This document shows, one piece after another, positions 40,001-50,937 of a stretch of 64,000 bases of DNA. Numbering within the stretch: position 1 is the stretch's first letter; each line of letters begins with the position of its first letter. Both the position numbers and the translations under genes were made by a program. Origin of the DNA: Nematostella vectensis (Eukaryota; Cnidaria; Anthozoa; Actiniaria; Edwardsiidae); contig NC_064048.1 in assembly GCF_932526225.1 (NCBI RefSeq), positions 3,363,597 to 3,427,596 of the forward strand, in the 5' to 3' direction. A model generated the notes under the pieces. It saw only the letters and a program-made list of their open reading frames with translations. It searched no databases and was not told where the DNA came from.

Positions 40001-40271
40001 TACGAAGGAGGTTAGAAAGCAGAGTTTATGGAGATAGGAACGTTAGGAAACTTGAGATTCAACCTCGATGAAGACAAGAATACACATTTCAACGTCAAAA
40101 CAAAAACACGCGCGAAACAGAAGGACATTTAACGGTTTGTACTTACATAAATAACACTAGCAAGACTACATCAGCTGTTCTGAAGAGCTCTCCGAATGAA
40201 TTAATAAAAATATCGACGAATAAAAAGAGAAGTTGAATGTAAACGACCGGCCGATAACGTGAAACTCTCAT
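31053..40271 (-). CDS. TMEM138: TMEM138, ciliary four-pass membrane protein, complete
   Basis: TMEM138 is needed for primary cilium assembly and is linked to Joubert syndrome in humans. Exons: 40271-40147, 37517-37346, 36275-36200 and 31162-31053. All phases fit and the total is 483 nt, giving 160 residues against about 162 in human. Four hydrophobic segments are seen: around residues 8-25, 35-61, about 78-97, and 120-132. Strongly conserved stretches include [28 protein letters not shown] and [15 protein letters not shown]. The exon 3 donor must be GTAG|GTCAGT (36200) rather than the stronger-looking site 4 bp earlier, because only this restores phase. Intron 3 is 5 kb and contains a GPCR gene on the other strand. 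The coding end is the seed of a tandem array. A minus-strand AATAAA at 30278-30283 may be its poly(A) signal, which would put the array in the 3' UTR. Confidence 0.95.
31341..31433. repeat. short perfect inverted repeat
   Basis: GGTCACCAGAGTGACGCGCC (31341-31360, extending two bases) pairs with its reverse complement ending at 31433, around a 50-bp AT-rich loop. It lies in TMEM138 intron 3 near the last exon. Confidence 0.85.
31722..31885 (-). repeat. dispersed repeat, inverted partner of 25490-25655
   Basis: Reverse-complement copy of the 25.5-kb repeat, including GTGACCATCTTTAGTCAATG and GTACCAGACCCCAAAACG. The copies are about 6 kb apart in opposite orientation with TMEM138's last exon between them. 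Confidence 0.8.
31945..32031 (+). repeat. left arm of a 1.3-kb-spaced inverted repeat
   Basis: Contains GCACTTGGTACTTTGCTAGG and ATGACAAAATGGCGGCT. The reverse complement is at 33224-33312. The pair could be the ends of a composite element whose interior has been invaded by a SINE and a MITE. Confidence 0.75.
32300..32475 (-). mobile_element. tRNA-derived SINE
   Basis: The minus-strand head resembles a tRNA: an A-box-like TGGCTCAGTGG (32455-32465) and a B box GGTTCGAGCCC (32412-32422), correctly spaced for an internal RNA polymerase III promoter. The anticodon arm does not fold cleanly and no CCA-ready acceptor stem is seen, so a functional tRNA is unlikely. A non-tRNA body of about 100 bp follows, ending near an A/T-rich tail. 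Confidence 0.6.
32552..32838. mobile_element. MITE with AAAGTGGCAGTGTCATGG-type ends
   Basis: The left end AAAGTGGCAGTGTCATGG matches the reverse complement of the right end (CCATGACGCTGCCCCTTTT) with two or three mismatches. About 290 bp, non-coding, inside TMEM138 intron 3. Confidence 0.65.
33224..33312 (-). repeat. right arm of the inverted repeat with 31945-32031
   Basis: Reverse complement of the left arm, containing AGCCGCCATTTTGTCATTCT and AGCAAAGTACCAAGTGCG. Confidence 0.75.
33320..34589. other. upstream region of the nested GPCR gene
   Basis: AT-rich sequence within TMEM138 intron 3. From about 34030 to 34500 several diverged repeats occur with a common pattern, AATAGGTTTTATCC or similar followed by a CAGTAACTGAAGGTTGCA-like string, hinting at an old tandem duplication. 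No TATA-like element is clear before the ATG at 34590. Confidence 0.4.
34590..35579 (+). CDS. class A (rhodopsin-like) GPCR, single exon, orphan
   Basis: A 329-residue seven-helix receptor. Landmarks by helix: Asn34 in [11 protein letters not shown] (TM1), Asp62 in LVFADCLVG (TM2), [15 protein letters not shown] at the TM3 end, a Trp in TM4 (LQWGV), TWLPAG in TM6, and NPIVY at 260-264 in TM7. The arginine of the usual DRY motif is replaced: residues 116-118 read DCF. The TM3 cysteine that normally forms the extracellular disulfide is not evident, and the tail is about 55 residues with a Ser/Gly-rich end. The ligand cannot be told from sequence. Intronless class A receptors are common in cnidarian expansions. 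The gene lies inside TMEM138 intron 3 on the opposite strand, so it needs its own promoter. Confidence 0.9.
   Translation: MEKTAKNDTKDFTPRYILDVAVYASEGSIIFLLNFLTLVVFASSKRLRTRRVHLLMSLVFADCLVGITAIGYAVIVARKKATRAFVNGSIQLSKFTQFDSFTAFASMLGLVLVSVDCFGAMVFPLWHRNAQRILFYTGVALQWGVAGVQAASVLVLGYNYHLLASCLSLAALLVICFCYTSIFIRVRSQNRLHQRGGIPVVQRRERELAKTLFIVTVLSLLTWLPAGLLISPRLTNYSVSTVRKILLGFTALRFLNSLVNPIVYVLRMRDFRRACVKLLLRVSPRDQRGRGFELHPGTHTSNGSVARLEGVGSAIYQVASRASSSGGRV
35580..35775. repeat. irregular tandem repeat after the GPCR stop codon
   Basis: Six to seven degenerate units of about 25-30 bp built on CCATATTTGGAAATAAGGTG, starting directly at the stop codon, so probably in the 3' UTR. A similar CCATATTTGG core (reverse complement) is the base of the array at 46.4-46.9 kb. 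Confidence 0.75.
35869..35874 (+). promoter_or_regulatory. candidate poly(A) signal of the GPCR
   Basis: AATAAA about 290 bp downstream of the GPCR stop codon, on the sense strand, the first such hexamer after it. Confidence 0.5.
37967..38590. repeat. 70-bp minisatellite in TMEM138 intron 1
   Basis: Nine nearly identical copies of a unit containing GTGTTAGGAGTCATCAACAT, CCCGTGTGACAGAAATGATC and ACATGCCAAAACATGGGG. The high identity suggests recent expansion or ongoing homogenisation. No resemblance to a TMEM138 exon. Confidence 0.93.
38591..40146. other. TMEM138 intron 1, right part
   Basis: AT-rich intron. A fragment at about 38908 (GCCGATGGAAATGGATTC) resembles the element end at 31.96 kb. 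No exon seen. Confidence 0.4.
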
Positions 40272-43211
40272 CGCTAAACCACCATCATAACACGCTAATC
40301 CATGGAAGCCGCATGACAACTCGGCATAATATCATTCATAAAAGGAGGGCACGTTATTTTGTATGCATGAAGTATTGGGCTGACACCATGATGGGTTTGA
40401 ACCGCTTGCCGGAAGTGCCAAGGTACCGTAGGCGGATGAGTCATACCGCCTCCCCCAAAAGAGAATACTTTAATAAAAGAATTATAGGAAATTAACGTTG
40501 GTAGATATTAACGTGTATTAAATGTACGCGTATCAAATAAACAAGGAGCACAGTAGGCTTACATAAGGATTTCCTGGGACATGGGTTTTTTGGTTCGGGA
40601 TAGAGAACGGGTTAAAAAAACCTCATTCTCGATGTTGTATTTCGGGATAGGGACAGAACTTGGTGAGTAACTGTATTGTAGGGTCCCCTAAGCTCCACTA
40701 AAACGAGGAGGCACGGAATTGCTTATTTGTCGATTTTTAAGCGAAGACATTGAATTTTTAGGAGGATTCTAAATCTAAATAACAATTGAACGAATTCTCT
40801 CTTTGGTCATGTCAAATCGAAATAATCTATACCCCTGTCCTTTTACGTACAAATGAAGGCCAGCGCTAAGCTTTGAAGACAACAAAGGTGAAATCTGCTT
40901 TCTCTAAAACAAATTGAAGGAAAATGGAGTATGCGGACCAAAAAAATTTACATGGTCAGTTTAGACTTGCCACCGTGATCCCCATCATGCCAAAGTATAA
41001 GTTATGTCTCTCCGCAAACTTAAAGAAAAAGCATCGGTTATTTTTGGAAATATATTGGAAAGTTCATAAAATACTGGTCTGTTTATATGTTAAATAACTT
41101 TAAATCGGTTACCGATAAATAAAATAAAACAGTAGCACATCAAATACGGATGATTAAATATCAACCTCCGAAAACATAAATAAAATCGGATGAGATTTGA
41201 GACTACTAGACGTCAATTTTGTAACGTAAATAGGAAAAAAATGCTATAAAGAATTACTAACGAGCCTCCTTAATGGAGTGGCAATAACCAGGATCCCAGC
41301 CCTGTCTTAGTCGGTTACGCCACGCACAGCTCGCTGAGATGTAGACTGAAAAATATCGGGGTCTTTTTCACGCTTGCGTCTCTTGGGAATTAGCGTGTTG
41401 CTATAGTAGTGTGATAATATCGTCATCATGCACAGCACGCTGTGATCTTGGCATGATTTATTGCCGTATTTAGCTTTTTGTCCTCCTTTGCTCAGTCGCT
41501 CACGTGCATAAGATATCTTTTTCACGTGTTGCCGCCTTGCAAGGGATTCGTGTTTGCAACGATTTTCAGGCCGTCATTTTGGAAATAGTTCCAAGCCCTA
41601 GCGTTTTTCTGACATAACAGGATTCCCGCGCGCTCGCCTCTTTTAGAAAATTTAAAAAAATGAAAGCTTGATATGTGTACTGATAAATGAGTTGGGGTAT
41701 ATATATATAGAAGTTGCCCTTACACGCTCAAGTACGGTAATGAGAAAATAAATGGCCGTTCTTTGTCAAATTCCATTTGATTCCATGCCTTATTTCACCG
41801 GGCTCATTTCAACAATCTGTTGGCCATGTTAGATCCGGTAAATACTCTAGTGTCGGTCTACTTGTGGAAATGGGCCAGCCTTACCCTGGGTACCAAAGGC
41901 TCCGAACTTCGCTAGAGCCGCGAAGCTGCGTCAACGATTTCGCGGCTCTAGCGAAGCTCGGAGCCTCTGGTACCCACGGTAGGCCAGCCTCCGACCCTCG
42001 CAAGGGCCTTCGTAGGTCTTTTCGGGTAGCATATGGCGTGCCAATAAAAACACGATTATTTCTTGCCCATTGAGAAATGGGACCATAAACCCTCTGAAAT
42101 TACCAAGTCCCTCTGCTGTGAGGATGTTTTTTTTTTCTTTTTGGAATTATTCAATCGTGGCCGCCATTTTAGATGTTGACTAAAGTGTACTGTAAGATTG
42201 CGGCCACGAATGCAAACTCGTTCCTCTGATATGATTTGCCCTCAAATCCAACGCTTGCATGCAGGGATATTTTGAGTGTTCTGACTTTTAATCTGATAAA
42301 ACATCCGTAACAAAAACTGTACATATATTATTGTAAACCTTTGCCATATTGAATTTAGGTCTTTAGCAGGCCTGCGAAATAATGGGGGTTTATACTGGTT
42401 ATTTTTTTATCTCTTTTTTGTAAGCATTAGGGGAGGAGGGCAGGGGGGTATACCCCATCTCTGCATTTGCCTGCATTTGAAATATGTTACATAAATATAT
42501 CAAATAATATTTACTTAGACTAAAACTAACAATAAAAGATTACAGTTAAAAGATAAATATTATTTATAAACTTTAATTTTAGCGTGAAAATTATTCAACC
42601 CCCGTATTAACTAACACATATACCCGATTATAATTCTAACGCTTTGACTCTAATTCTAAATCTTTATGTACATGAACTTAGAAAGACCTGTAAAACCCAA
42701 CTATGGAATTTAGACTCAATAACTTAATTTAGTACCCATGACTGTTTTTCACAGTATAAAAAACCTCTTTTTATAAGAACTTTGCACATGCGCTGTAAAC
42801 CTGTGTAATACCACAGAACATTTCAGAAAAAAAACGTATTTGTAAGACAACAACTGCCTATATAACACCAACCGAATTTGGACGTATTTTCGTTATTGCA
42901 TGAGAGAAGAGAGTGGTTCCTAATACTTTGCATCTCCGGTCTCATGAGGCTTTTTCGTGTTTCAACAGATCGTTTTCGCGATGTTGCGCGCGCATCCACA
43001 GATGATCTACAACGGCGTACAAAGTGGAGTTTACAGACGAAGCTATAGAAAAAGCTGCCAGTGTGCTTCTTTTGCAGAGTTTTGGCGTTAGAGTCAAATT
43101 CCCCTTTGTCCGCATTGTTTTGGATCAGCTATGGTCCGCCAGTCTGTGGCATTTTGGACGCGCGCGCAACATCGTGAAAACGGTATATTAACGACAGCTA
43201 ATAGTTAAGGG
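40272..43211. other. intergenic region between TMEM138 and the lipase 3' end
   Basis: Contains the TMEM138 5' flank and the lipase 3' flank. Apart from the palindrome at 41886-41976 I see no exon or ordered repeat. The plus-strand frame over 41777-42073 is produced by that palindrome and neighbouring sequence. Confidence 0.45.
41886..41976. repeat. GC-rich foldback palindrome
   Basis: Arms of about 43 and 37 bp share GGTACC, GGCTCCGA, CTTCGCTAGAGCCGCGA and their reverse complements, with a loop of only about 6 bp. The GC content is well above the surroundings. Confidence 0.85.
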
Positions 43212-46200
43212 TTATATGAACGATTCAAGAAGTCCTTGTTCCAGCTCTCCTCTTTTGTTCTTTTCCACAGGGCTCCCAGGTGGTCGATCAGGAATATCGG
43301 AGCACGAACACGAGTACTGAAGCAAGTTCGATGTTTCGTCGCTGTCGAAATAAATCGCATGTCTCTTGTTACGATTGCGATTTCCATGTGTCCTTCTCGT
43401 CACTACTTGAGTCGTATCGTGCGACAAACTCGCGCTTTTCTGAAGTTTCTTCTCCCTATCAGTAAGTTTTTCATCCGATGTGCAATAAGTCCCCGGTAGC
43501 GGGGGTCGATATACGGGCCCGTGGTCGTATAATTTGCTTCTCCGATAAATCGCATCTCTAAACGGGCTTTTATTCAAACTTTCTAACGACGGACCTCCGT
43601 TGACTGCGGGCATGGATCTAGTGTCAGCGGTCATATCACAAATACCATGTGCCAAATTTTCAAAGCTCATACCGTATAATGGGCTTATCGAAAATGTGGG
43701 ATCTTCCCGTCCATTTGTCAGCTTCGTCACCGAGGCTTTATCTTGTAAATACGTGACCTGAGTGTCGCTTACGGTGTAGCTAAATGTCGTAGTGGCGTGG
43801 CTCGATGACGAACCAAATGTGCGAGTCTCTACGGTGTTTAATCCGTTAACGAAACCGGACTCTACGGTATTTGATGAGCTGCTAAACACCCGAGACTCTG
43901 CGGTAGTAGATGGACTACTACTAAATTGCAGGTTGTCTACGGTATTTGCTGGAACTGTTCGGTTCTCTAGGACATCACCAGAATCCCCGATACCGGAAAT
44001 CAATACAGTTTCTCGGTAGCCATCCTGTGTAGGAGCAATCGTTCGAGAATAAGTTGAATTGAAACCTAATGAATGACCCACAGAAGATGTAGGCCCCGGG
44101 GAAGTGGGGGAAAAATTCACCGGAAATGACGTCTGTGAAGGTTTCCCAGAACTTCGGGTCAGCGGTTTTCCATTCTGGAAGTCCCAGTCTAACGAGTGAG
44201 CGCTCGCGTTTGTAGACTGTAAGTTCACATATTCGTAAGTCCGTGGAGGCTTCGGGGGCGGGTTCTCCACCCTTATCGGAATAATCCGAGTCTCCTCGGT
44301 AGCAAACGTCCGGGGGGGCTTGGGAGGAGGGATAACAGTCCCCACCACTACCGGGGTTGGGGAAATTTCCCTTGGCATCGAGGAGAGCGAAGACTTGTAG
44401 CTGACAGTAGGACTAGGCGCGTAGAATGGTTCCCCAGAGTGGTTTCGTGAGCAGGGCGAGGAACCACTTTTGGGGGATAGGAGACAGTCGGTGCTTTGTG
44501 GGACGACAGCGAGGTTGAAATCTTTCCAAGTGCTAGAGATTCTGTTTGGGCCGGAATCCTCGATGTCTGAATCATCAATGGCGCTTTCCGGACGAGCCAA
44601 TGGAGCCAGGGGGGACAGTCTCTTGCAGCACGCACCCGCTGCGCCTCTGGTGGGGGCCCTGTGGGATTCTGCGGAGGAAGACGTAAGTGAGATAGGATCA
44701 TTTTAGTAGGGGCGGAAGAAAATCGGTAACGTGACAGGGGTAAATACATGTCCCACATTGGACATGAACCCAATTGTACCCACAAACCCTAGCCCACCGA
44801 GGAAATCATCTATCAGTCCTAAAACACCCACAAGCCATATCGCGCCGAGATAACCATCCATCAGCCCTAGCGCGCCGAGATAATAAACCATTAGACCTAG
44901 AACACTCACAAGCCATATCGCATTGAACTAGTTACCCATCAGCCCTAGAACAACCACAAGCCGTATCACAGCGAGATAAATTCCGTCAGCCCTAAAGCAC
45001 CCGCAAGACCTAGAGTAGAGAGAAAATTACTCATCAGCCCTAGAGCATCCGTTTTGTCTAGCGCAGCGAGACAATCGGACCAACGAAGAAGTGAATAAAA
45101 GAAGTCCGAAACTTATTAGAACTTCAGTTTAATATTCGGATAAATTCAAAATGGCGACTCCCATTCAAATCCTTATAAACATCGACTCGATTTATTCACC
45201 CAGAAACATTCCCACAATTGATCACGATCCAAGATTCGCCAATTGTGTGTGAAATGGAATTTTTTTAGACAATAAGGGAACGCATGCGTACCGTAGATCA
45301 TCTATGAATTGCATGAGATTTTAGACATCAAGACAACATACAAAAAAACATCCTCGGACCAAGGTTGTTGCGACAACCGGGACCGGAAGAGAGCACTTTC
45401 TCGCACATTTCCGGTTTCGCTTCGGAAGATATTAGACCAGCGCATACACAAGAAAATCCTTGGACCTAGGTTGTCGCGCCAACCGGAAATTAGCAATTTT
45501 TCTGTCTCACGCCATTTCAGGTCCCGCTTGACCGCGACGTTCAGTACGTTCTCCATACAAAATGCTATGAAATACAGAGCTATACATAACCACATTGAAG
45601 TGCTGGCGCAAAAGGCACGATAGAGAAAATCACTTATAAGAATACACATAAGAATACAATACGTAGAATCCTGTGTTAGTTTTTATATTGCGACAAGTAA
45701 TTAGGAGGAAAGATTTCTTTACATGATTACATTTAGCTATAGGAGTTTAAGTCACTTAAAGTATTATACAGTATTATATCCCTTCACCGCAAACCGACTA
45801 TTTAGAACAGCGTGATTTTTAAACCTTTAAATCTGAAGAAGATCATGATTAGCAAGGTTAATATTGTTTACATGCTATTGCCATGCAAACGGGATTTAAC
45901 ACATTACAGTAGCAGGCATTTCAATTAACATCGCAGCCAGCGTAGCTTTAAGCCAATTTATCCATTAGTTCGCGCATGAAGTCTTCAAAGGTTTAAGATT
46001 GTGTTGTCGATTTTTATACATTTTTTATTGTCCGATTTAACGCGCACTGTCAGTCTGCGGTCAGCGGGGAATACCACAAGTTCCTTGGAGCTGTGGATCT
46101 TCCCAGATATCCGATTGATAACGAGGTTTTGACGGATCGGATCTTGTTTCCAGCCCCCTCACGGTTAATGCTAATTACTGCCAACCTAACCTTCCGATAT

Positions 46201-49200
46201 CATCCATCTATACAAACCCCGTCTGATTTTTGGTAATTGAAGTATAAAACATTGATTTTAGATTTTTATTTCGAAATCTCATTAGTTTACTTTTGATATT
46301 TAATGAGAATAAACATGTGGCAGACTTTATAGTCGCCATATTCAGACATATCAAATATGTACATGCCACCAAATAAGGGCATACTCCAAATTTAGACCTG
46401 TAGTCACTTAATATAGATATTACCAAATATAGGTGAGAATGCCACCAAATAAGGTATCAAATTTGGACCCCCCGCTAAATATAGACATACCACCAAATAT
46501 GGATATGTATGCCACCAAATAAGGACATATAATCAAATTTCGGCCCGTCACTAGATATAGACATATGACCAAATATGGGTAGGTATGCCACCAAATAAGG
46601 ACATCATCAAATTTGTACCCTCCACCAAATATAGACATATGACCAAATATGGGTAGGTATGCCACCAAATAAGGACATCATCAAATTTGTACCCTCCACC
46701 AAATATAGACATATTACCAAATATGGGGGTAGGTATGCCACCAAATAAGGATATCATCAAATTTGTACCCTCCACCAAATATAGGCATATTACCAAATAT
46801 GGGTAGGTATGCCACCAAATAAGGATATCATCAAATTTGTACCCTCCACCAAATATAGACATATTACCAAATATGTGTAGGTATGCCACCAAATAAGGAT
46901 ACATCATCCAAATATAGACATCTCACCAAATAAGGGCAGACTGACAGCGCGCGCGAGCGACTTGATTGGTTCCTACCTGCGCATGAGCGTGAGGTTTAGA
47001 GAGTAGAGACGCTTATTTCACCGGTGCTCGGTGCTCTGTTATGCTCAGAAAGCGAGGCGTCGACAGGCACTTCTGTGGCGGTTACCAAGAGAGAAACTAT
47101 CACAGTTACATCAAGAATTTATTTATTTTACACTTTTAAATTAAAATCACAACTTGTATGGAGAATTTATCCATTTAACATAGCTTTTAAAGACTTTTAA
47201 TAATTTCAGTCATAACTTATACGGATAATTTATCCATTTATTCATTGAAGACTTTTTAATAATTTCAGTCCCAGTAACTTCGAGAGTTTATTCTTTTGTC
47301 ACAACATTTGAAGACTTTAAAAAGCGGCCACCTAGTGAGACAGCCACAGTCCCATTAAAAATATACATTTTAACCTTTAAATAACTGTCACTACTGGAAC
47401 TGAAATTTTAATTTGTCACAACATTTTAAATCTTTTGAAGAATTTCCCCTGAAGACGGTATGAGTCGCAACTCGTGATTCGCAATTCGTGATTTAACAGT
47501 AACAGTAACAGTAAGTAATTTTTTTTACAAAAAGTCTCTTTTTATCTTTTTGATTTATTGTCAGTTACAAAAAGAAACAGCTTGTAGGTAAAATGTCACA
47601 TCAATACAAATTTACTCATTGTATCCACTCACTTTTAATTCAGACACAGTTTCATTTCACATTTTTCATTAAAATAATATTGTCAGAGAGAACGTTGCCA
47701 CTCATCACTTACTTCAAAAGATAATCGCAAAGTCCTACTGAAAAATATTTGGAATAAAATTTTTAATTTAAAAATCAACCATCGTCAACAAGGTAGCAGA
47801 TGTGCAAGTGAATACGCTTCCCAGGACTACATATGAGGAATAACAGATCAATCAAAATACCCAAATAGTCGTGTTCGATAACCAGAGTATAAATATGGTT
47901 CACCAAAAACTGGTAGTCGACTCTGAAAATGTTTTTGTCTCTAAAGTAAGACTTTAGACTTAAGACTTAAATTTTTGTCTCTAATAAGACTTCTTTTTGT
48001 CTCTAATAAGACTTCTTCAGAGTCCACTTCCAGTTTTTGGTGAACTTGAGGAATAATAGAGGGAATTCCACATTAAACTATTTAAAATGGAGCTTACACT
48101 GCGACTCTCAATATCCAAAGAAATCTTATCACTAATTTTCAACTGTAATCTGCTTTTAGGCCTTCGTCAATAATTTAAACTGACAGAATTACATTTGGTG
48201 CTTCTTGGTTGGTTAACGCTTTGCTGATAATTGGCGCGTACCATCTAAGTGTAGACCAATAAAAACGCTTTAAGTATTTTGAATGACGGCAGCAAGAAAG
48301 CCATTTAGCTGTTGCGAATCGTTGTCAAGAAAGGAGTCACATGATTGATTAGGAATATCCCGTCCTCTCCTCCTTTTAAAAATCTTTTGAATATTTTTTT
48401 TTTTCGCGAAAACGAAATATGGTTCTAGGTAGGACCGGAAACAAACAAAGAAACATAAAAGTAAAATTAAACTTAGAGAGAGACAGTTTAAATATCAAGT
48501 ATTATTTTAAGCACAACAAGATTGCATTAGTTAGATACAACTAGAATACAATTAGTCAGATTAAGGGCCAGCCAACCATCATTCTCAAAGAAAATCTCAA
48601 TCTGTAGATTCTCATCGCCTGACTGACCGAATCCCTTACACTGGCTAAAGTAAGCACAAGACAGCTTTATTATCAACTAGGCAAAATACGCAAACAAATA
48701 TTTATCAGCAGCATAAGATAATTAGTAGATCAGATACGCCGTATAGAGTATAGCGAGTTCGAGTGGCCCAAGCACCAAATTGTGAGTAATACCATTTTCG
48801 AATGAGAGAGTATGGAAAGAATAAAGGATAAGCAGCAACAGAATGAGGGATAGGCGAAAGAGTAAAAATTAAACAAGAACGGTGACTAGTTTTAGCCGTG
48901 CGTAGCGCTAAAAAAAGGGAAAGACACAAAAGGTCCAAGGATCGATCTGTGCGTGAAAAAGGGAATACTTATGATGTTGAATTAATTATGACGTTAATCG
49001 TTGACTCTGCTAGGTCCATTGTTAGTCAAATAAACTAAGAGAAATACTAATCGAAAAAAGTAGAATACAAAATTGAACAATTAAAAATCCTCGCTCATCT
49101 TATTTTCAATTGCGAATATAGTCACCCAAGTCTCGTCCTTACAATAACAAAATTACACACGTTTCTCTCTTATCTTCAATCAGATTTGACCTTTGAACTA

Positions 49201-50890
49201 GAGTAAGGGCTTTGAAAAAACAAGCTTAGGCGATGTCTGTTTTAGGATTTCAAAACCACTAAGTATGTTCTCTCCACTAAACGATCTAGCAACACCGTAC
49301 ATAGATATTTTAAAGAGTTCCAAGCACGAAATGTCATATAAAGCTCGCGTCTTGACGCCATGATATGGAATTTTAAGGGAGTCACGACTGAGATGTTAAG
49401 TATGCATGAGGAAAATTGATACTCTTTCACCTTTTAGGCTTGTAGGAAAAACGTACAAACAGACAGCAGGGAAAACGCAGCGGTAGAATTAAGCACTTAA
49501 ATGGTTATTAATTTATTGTTAGCGTTATCCGGTTATAATTAGTGGGAATAGTTGGAGGTTTTGGGAGAGAACGGGTGAAGCTTACAGAAATGGTGCGAAC
49601 ATAAGTTCTGACGTTGGTGTGTTTAAAAATTAAAAGGTCAACATTTGAGTAGTATACATTACACTGGATTTTTTTAAGAAAGTTAAAATCATGTATTGTT
49701 ATTAGGTAAAAAAAGTGACCAACAAAAATGAAATAATAATAATTTTAAGTTTATGAAAGCCGTACTTACGAGAAAATGTGTTGATGTCGGGGGGGGGGGG
49801 GGGGGGATTTGACGAAAGATGGATTAACCTAATGTTTTTGTGCGATTTGCTTTAAGGTTGTTTTTTCAATTGCAAGGAAGTGATAACGATTAGAACAAGT
49901 TTGTCAGCGGTAATTTGACATAAATTGCTATCTTTAATGTTCAAGAACCAAACAAAGAACAAAAGAGATAGCGCGTTTAATTACAAATTTTCTAAGCATG
50001 ACGCAGTTTATATATCTTGACATTTACAGCGTTCTAGTGAAAAATATATGAGCAAACGATAGCGCGTAAATGACAAAATGACAAAACTGCATCGACCAAA
50101 AGACTACGTCAATAAATGGATAAGAATAGCACAAGGCCAGGGTTAATAATCAAAAATAACAGTGACATGAAATAGTCAGTCAAAAAGTCGCCATGCTTCA
50201 GGACTGTTTCGCTTTTACGATTAACACAAACACGTACATATAAACAAGTCAACCTTTAGATATCAACGTCCGAAAAAGAGCATTTCCTAAGACCTCTTAA
50301 GCTAAAAGTCGTGTACTGGTTTCTTCTAAGGGTTAAATAATTATTATAAACAAACTGAAGGAGTAAAGAGTTTGGTACTTTGCGGTCTCGATACTTTCGC
50401 TATAAGTCGAGTTTACCCACGAATCGCTTTAAACCGGAGATTTTGTTACTTACCGACACTGAGGGAGTCCTTGGATCCAGAGCATTCTACGGACCGTACC
50501 ACTGATGATCCTGTATGAGAGAAAACCGGTCGGAACTTTCGCTTGGTAAAATACATGAACTTGATCATGGTTGCTGTGCGAGGGATGAGTGAGGCGATGT
50601 GATGGCGAGGGTGGTGTTAGCGTGAGGTGTGCGCGGCGCGAGGCGAGGAAGCCAGATATACATTGATCTGATAAAGCATCGATCTCGCGTACATGCACAT
50701 TCATTTACAAACTACTCAGACAAGATTGCGTGACACGTGGTCACGGCACTACACAAGATCACGGGAACAATGGGCCAGGTATAAATACACACACACATCC
50801 ATTTAAAACTACATAGACAAGGTTGCATAAGAAGTCATGCCAAACACGAATTCCTGCAGTACTGAAGACGGCGGAAAGTTTTCCTATTGT

Positions 50891-50937
<47 letters not shown>

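Noticed and set aside
43212-44600. The 462-codon open frame as a separate single-exon gene
   Set aside because: Its nominal start is a TTG codon, the frame continues upstream to a good acceptor at 44668, and phase matches the exon at 50573-50454 and hence the lipase gene. The PPKPPRTF motif also fits a DAGLA tail.
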